NCBI GenBank assembly: GCA_004562915.1 | Contig: SFQZ01000096.1 | Location: 1-9,185, forward strand | Direction: 5' to 3' | DNA: 9,185 nucleotides | Source of the DNA: a bacterium | GTDB taxonomy: Bacteria > Bacillota_A > Clostridia > Lachnospirales > Lachnospiraceae | Shown: in pieces, positions 6,589 through 9,185 of the stretch | Numbering within the stretch: position 1 is the first letter of the stretch | Layout of the letters: every line of letters starts with the position of its first letter | Notes under the pieces: generated by a model | What the model was told of the DNA's origin: nothing | Databases searched by the model: none | The model's input: the letters and a program-made list of their open reading frames with translations, nothing else | Program-made: the position numbers and the translations under genes

Positions 6589-7261
6589 AAAGCCAATAAA
6601 AATAGATATTGTATGTGGTTTTCGAAGTTCGGGTAAAACAACTTTGATAAAGAGGATGGCAGAAGAAATCTGGGAGGGAGAAAACATAGTTTTTTTGCAG
6701 AATGAATCAGGTCATGAGAAGCTTTCCCAGGTATCTGAGTCATCCGGCTGTCATGTAATAGAGGTGCAGAAAGGATGCATTTGCTGTACAGGAGCACAGC
6801 TGATGATACAGACTATTTTAGAAGTAGTAAAAGAATATCAGCCGGACAGGATTATTCTTGAGGCAGCGGAAACGGCGAGAATAGGAAGTTTACGATCCAT
6901 GCTGTCACAGGAGATGGAGGACACGTATCAGTTGGAACATGTTCTTTATGTCTGTAACATAAAAAATTATCACATAAAAATGTTGATTTCCGGTAATTAC
7001 TTCGAGAGTGAACTGAGACAGGCTCCTGTAATTTTTCTGAATCATATGAATGAGTTGGAAAAAGAGGAAGGAGATAAAATTCTGAAGTCTCTAAAAGAGA
7101 TCAGTCCCGAAAGTACGATTGTAAAAGAAGACTGGAAAATCATGAAACCGAGGGAATTGAGAGCTGCATATGAGAACGGCAGGATTGCTTCCGTAGATAG
7201 GAAAGAAAATAGAAAATCTGTATATGCCAGGATAAATTATAAAGGTTATCGTTCGCGGTAA
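6551..7261 (+). CDS. Short G3E-family (COG0523/CobW-like) P-loop protein of the methanol operon
   Basis: With the start at 6551 the product has 236 residues. AAGGA (6538-6542) lies 8 bases upstream; ATGs at 6542, 6572 and 6578 are alternatives. The Walker A motif is G23-F-R-S-S-G-K29-T. The family CxCC metal motif is G75-C-I-C-C79. The Walker B region ILEAAE (102-107) lacks the usual final Gly, and the guanine-recognition motif reads N164-H-M-N instead of NKxD. The C-terminal CobW_C domain is absent. COG0523 proteins deliver or sense metals such as zinc, cobalt or nickel. Since MtaB needs zinc and MtaC a cobalt corrinoid, a chaperone or repair role for this pair is a reasonable inference. It overlaps the mtaB tail by 38 bases and ends inside the 7237-7270 hairpin. 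Confidence 0.82.
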   Translation: MTQNTTSMSMDCKKPIKIDIVCGFRSSGKTTLIKRMAEEIWEGENIVFLQNESGHEKLSQVSESSGCHVIEVQKGCICCTGAQLMIQTILEVVKEYQPDRIILEAAETARIGSLRSMLSQEMEDTYQLEHVLYVCNIKNYHIKMLISGNYFESELRQAPVIFLNHMNELEKEEGDKILKSLKEISPESTIVKEDWKIMKPRELRAAYENGRIASVDRKENRKSVYARINYKGYRSR

Positions 7262-7270
7262 CCTTTATAA
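7237..7270. terminator. 15-bp hairpin with TTCG loop over both convergent stop codons
   Basis: TTATAAAGGTTATCG (7237-7251) pairs with CGGTAACCTTTATAA (7256-7270), 15 pairs including one T-G, around the tetraloop TTCG (7252-7255). The TAA at 7259-7261 ends the plus-strand gene, and TTA at 7246-7248 (TAA on minus) ends the PocR gene. Both proteins therefore finish in nearly the same residues, YKGYRSR and YKGYRER, purely from the palindrome. Neither side has a proper T-run, so efficiency as a terminator is uncertain. The symmetrical placement suggests a bidirectional one. Confidence 0.6.
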
Positions 7271-7983
7271 CGTATAACGATATTGTTTCCGGAAGAAAAA
7301 TAAATCCGACCGAGTATTTCATTCAGCAAAGCGCTGGCATGCTCACAATTTCCATTTATGACATCTTCAATCAGCTGTTTTTCCAGATCATACTGGGATG
7401 CAGGCATTGGAGTCGTATTTTTTGCAACCTGAAGATATTCTCCGATTTCAGCCTGCTGAGCGTTTTTAGCAAATTGATATTCCTGACGTTTGGAATAGGA
7501 GGAAGACAGGTTGGATAACAAAGAAAATAGTAGTTTACATAAGTAACGAGCACGATGCGGTTCTACCAAAGGTACATTAGAATAAGTGCTGTATAGCCTG
7601 GAACGGTAATCCAGAGAAAGATCATATTTTTGGATGATTTCGTCAATGAGATCCATATCCGGATAATCCAGGGCAATGGGACCGGCCAGTACATTGGCAA
7701 TCAAATGATTATCCATGAACACCGGGACAGCAAAAAGGATGTAGTTGGCCGGGCAGGAAAAAATATATCCGTCTCCAAGCTGAGCTGCTTCTTTACAGGC
7801 ATGACTGTGAGCTTTATTACAGGGACAATACTTGCCGCAGGCTTCTTGAAATGCACTGCAATAAGGATAGCTGGGACCGCATGTTTCCAACAGTTTGTCA
7901 TCGGGGCTGAACAAAGCCAGAGAAATATCTGTGGCATGATAAAAGGTATATAAATAATCGGAAAGTTGATAAATTAAATTCAT
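7246..7983 (-). CDS. PocR-domain sensor protein without a DNA-binding domain
   Basis: This 245-residue protein has an N-terminal PocR ligand-binding domain (about residues 1-125). It shows the cysteine-rich block Cys35, 42, 49, 53, 55, 63 and 77, CPANYILFAVPV (77-88) and NVLAGPI. A helical linker follows (EKQLIEDVINGNCEHASALL, then NEILGRIYFSSGNN). In related regulators this NEIL..I...GNN segment leads to an AraC-type helix-turn-helix of about 100 or more residues. Here the protein stops about 10 residues later, within the palindrome. PocR domains are predicted to sense small hydrocarbon derivatives such as propanediol, so methanol sensing fits this locus. AGGTG lies 8 bases before the ATG. 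With no DNA-binding domain it is either a truncated regulator or a stand-alone sensor acting through a partner. Confidence 0.8.
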   Translation of the reverse strand: MNLIYQLSDYLYTFYHATDISLALFSPDDKLLETCGPSYPYCSAFQEACGKYCPCNKAHSHACKEAAQLGDGYIFSCPANYILFAVPVFMDNHLIANVLAGPIALDYPDMDLIDEIIQKYDLSLDYRSRLYSTYSNVPLVEPHRARYLCKLLFSLLSNLSSSYSKRQEYQFAKNAQQAEIGEYLQVAKNTTPMPASQYDLEKQLIEDVINGNCEHASALLNEILGRIYFSSGNNIVIRYKGYRER

Positions 7984-8349
7984 AAATATACACCTGCGCT
8001 TCTTGTGTTGTGCTAATAGTGAAACGAATGGGCTTCAGAGACACAAAATTCCCTCTCTATATATAATAATCCTTTTGTTTTGAGAAATAGTGTAAAAATT
8101 TTATAATTATTGTAAAAAATAAGGAAATTTTTGATATCCGGCCATCCTGAGAATTTTGAAGTCTATATCATGGAAATACTGATTGAAGTACAATAGAATT
8201 GATAGTTGCGGAAAGTTCTCAGAAATTTTATTTCAAAAGATTGAATTTCCCGTTTCATTTGTTAGGTATTTGAGGTAAAATTAACTGCAGGAAAGCCTCT
8301 TTTTTACTATGGATTCAGTTGGAAGATGAGAAATGAAGGAGATTGCATT
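7984..8349. other. AT-rich intergenic region upstream of the PocR gene
   Basis: It contains the ribosome binding site of the PocR gene (AGGTG on the minus strand, 7991-7997 area). An AT-rich stretch at 8062-8071 could hold a minus-strand -10 (TATTAT/TATATA), but no convincing -35 goes with it. No RNA gene, terminator or intact open frame was seen in the rest. The plus-strand GGAG near 8338-8341 followed by ATG at 8350 may be the remains of the start of the decayed gene downstream. Confidence 0.5.
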
Positions 8350-8353
8350 ATGA

Positions 8354-8503
8354 AATGTTGAATTTTTCCCGACAGCCCCTTTTTTCAATCGACCAAAGAG
8401 AGGATTATTTGCACAGATATTATGGAAAAAGGGTATCATTTTACTGGATGAGTACGGTACTCCCATGCATGTCATTGCCAAAGAAAAGCATATGAATGGT
8501 TAA
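8354..8503 (+). pseudogene. Unidentified decayed coding fragment A
   Basis: The frame starting at 8354 is open for 49 codons. It reads plausibly as protein (NRPKRGLFAQILWKKG, then IILLDEYGTPMHVIAKEK) before TAA at 8501. An ATG at 8350 with GGAG 8 bases upstream is in another frame and meets TGA at once (8359-8361), so the original start appears broken by a frameshift. I do not recognise the family. The reading is supported only by its protein-like composition and by similarly damaged fragments downstream. Confidence 0.35.
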
Positions 8504-8807
8504 TATCACAATTTCCACAATCTCAAGGAATTGATCCAAATTCAATAGATGGACCATGGCAGGTAAGATGATTTAAGAAAGCAGACAAACTCTATGTTTT
8601 AATTATGAATGTTCTTGAAAACAATAAATTGATATGAAAAGAATGGTGTGGATATTGTAGTGGGAAAATGGTTTTGATGGGGATCAATTAAAAATATTTA
8701 TGAATAAAATAGCAGCTCTTGGGCATGCAGCTAAGAATCATGAAGATATGGTGATAGCTACGAAGTCATTTTCTGTTTTTTATATTACGGATGAAACCAG
8801 AAATTAA
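8488..8807 (+). pseudogene. Unidentified decayed coding fragments B and C
   Basis: Fragment B (frame of 8488) reads AYEWLISQFPQSQGIDPNSI, then DGPWQVR, TGA at 8569, FKKADKLYVLIMNVLENNKL and TGA at 8635. Fragment C (frame of 8661) reads GFDGDQLKIFMNKIAALGHA, KNHEDMVIATKSFSVFYITD and stops at TAA 8805. After that stop the frame still reads FILENAEVLYNDY. The order A-B-C with frame changes and isolated stops is what one or two genes look like after point mutations and small indels. No family was recognised, and whether A, B and C were one gene is unclear. Confidence 0.4.
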
Positions 8808-8842
8808 TTTATTCTGGAGAATGCAGAGGTGCTTTATAATGA

Positions 8843-9040
8843 TTATTCCAGAATATAGATTCCTTATTTCAACAACTTGTAAATGAATATGGGAAAGAAC
8901 AAGGCTTTGAAATATTAGCGTTACATCCGGAGATTATCCGTTTGGGGTTGAGTGCAAGTGAAAAAAGTGTTTTTCATGAGTGAATGATTCAAGTTTGGGA
9001 GAAAATCAAAGATCAGAAAGGGTGGAGAAAAGATATATGA
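8843..9040 (+). pseudogene. Unidentified decayed coding fragment D, coupled to DUF1810
   Basis: The frame from 8843 reads IDSLFQQLVNEYGKEQGFEI, then LALHPEIIRLGLSASEKSVF and HE. TGA follows at 8981-8983, then the same frame continues MIQVWEKIKDQKGWRKDI to TGA at 9038-9040. The final TGA overlaps the next ATG as ATGA, the classic arrangement of translationally coupled genes. So this was probably the natural C-terminus of a gene in one operon with the DUF1810 gene. The family was not recognised. The internal TGA breaks the frame. Confidence 0.45.
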
Positions 9041-9185
9041 AAACGGGATACAATTTGCAAAGATTTATTGTAGCACATTAGAGAGATTATGCTACAGCAT
9101 TGAGCGAAATCAAAAGAGGAAGGAAATAAAGTCATTGGATGTGGTATATATTTCCGCAAATACAGGGTCTGGGAAAGAGTTCAAC
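9037..9185 (+). pseudogene. DUF1810 family gene, N-terminal part with two in-frame stops, runs off the window
   Basis: From ATG 9037 (GGTGGAG at 9021-9027) the frame reads MKTGYNLQRFIVAH, TAG at 9079-9081, RDYATALSEIKRGRK, TAA at 9127-9129, SHWMWYIFPQIQGLGKSS. This is the recognisable start of DUF1810 proteins (LQRF...Y..AL.EI..GRK.SHWMWFIFPQ..GLG.S). In that family the two stop positions normally carry ordinary residues. The frame is otherwise perfect, so the damage is two point mutations, or sequence errors, rather than indels. The molecular function of DUF1810 is not established as far as I know. The rest lies beyond the window edge. Confidence 0.8.

Noticed and set aside
8281..8481. 66-residue minus-strand open frame
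   Set aside because: It has no recognisable motif or ribosome binding site and lies antisense to protein-like plus-strand remnants.
8354..9185. Alternative genetic code reading TGA, TAG or TAA as sense
   Set aside because: TGA, TAG and TAA all serve as ordinary stops in the intact genes, and the region also contains frame changes, so decay is simpler.

Overview
The window looks like a low-GC gut Firmicute, most likely Lachnospiraceae or a related Clostridia lineage. The evidence is AT-rich intergenic DNA, strong GGAGG-type ribosome binding sites, Firmicute-style sugar ABC permeases, a T-box-like leader, and methanol:corrinoid methyltransferase genes of the kind found in methylotrophic acetogens. 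The genus cannot be fixed from the sequence.

Layout: (1) 28-257 holds tRNA-Glu(UUC), tRNA-Cys(GCA) and a terminator. (2) 269-860 has a promoter and a wrecked threonine/serine exporter locus, in which the front of a YjjP/ThrE-type gene is joined out of frame to the middle of the partner YjjB-type gene. (3) 850-1690 is the minus-strand C-terminal third of a GH94 cellobiose/cellodextrin phosphorylase, including its catalytic DWND motif. It butts head-on into (4) the C-terminal half of a sugar ABC solute-binding protein, followed by a long hairpin and two intact permeases (2430-4191). Together these look like pieces of a cello-oligosaccharide uptake and phosphorolysis locus. (5) 4256-4349 is a T-box-type antiterminator/terminator with no recognisable Stem I and no obvious amino-acid gene behind it.

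(6) 4561-7258 is the biological core, a methanol demethylation operon. It encodes corrinoid protein MtaC, zinc methyltransferase MtaB, and a short G3E (COG0523/CobW-like) P-loop protein with a CxCC motif, which I infer to be a metal or cofactor chaperone for the pair. mtaB is interrupted by an in-frame TAG. The same frame then runs 55 more sense codons, which restore the length I recall for MtaB. Convergent to the operon is a PocR-domain protein, from a family predicted to sense small hydrocarbon derivatives. It has lost, or never had, a DNA-binding domain. The two convergent genes end inside one perfect-looking 15-bp hairpin with a TTCG loop.

(7) 7984-9185 is mostly decayed DNA: frame-shifted and stop-riddled coding remnants, ending with a DUF1810 gene carrying two in-frame stops and overlapping the preceding remnant by ATGA.

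Several genes are truncated within 9 kb, each at a sharp junction. The window is therefore either a rearrangement and decay hotspot or, for some joins, an assembly chimera. Sequence alone cannot separate these. No mobile element, CRISPR array or integrase was seen.
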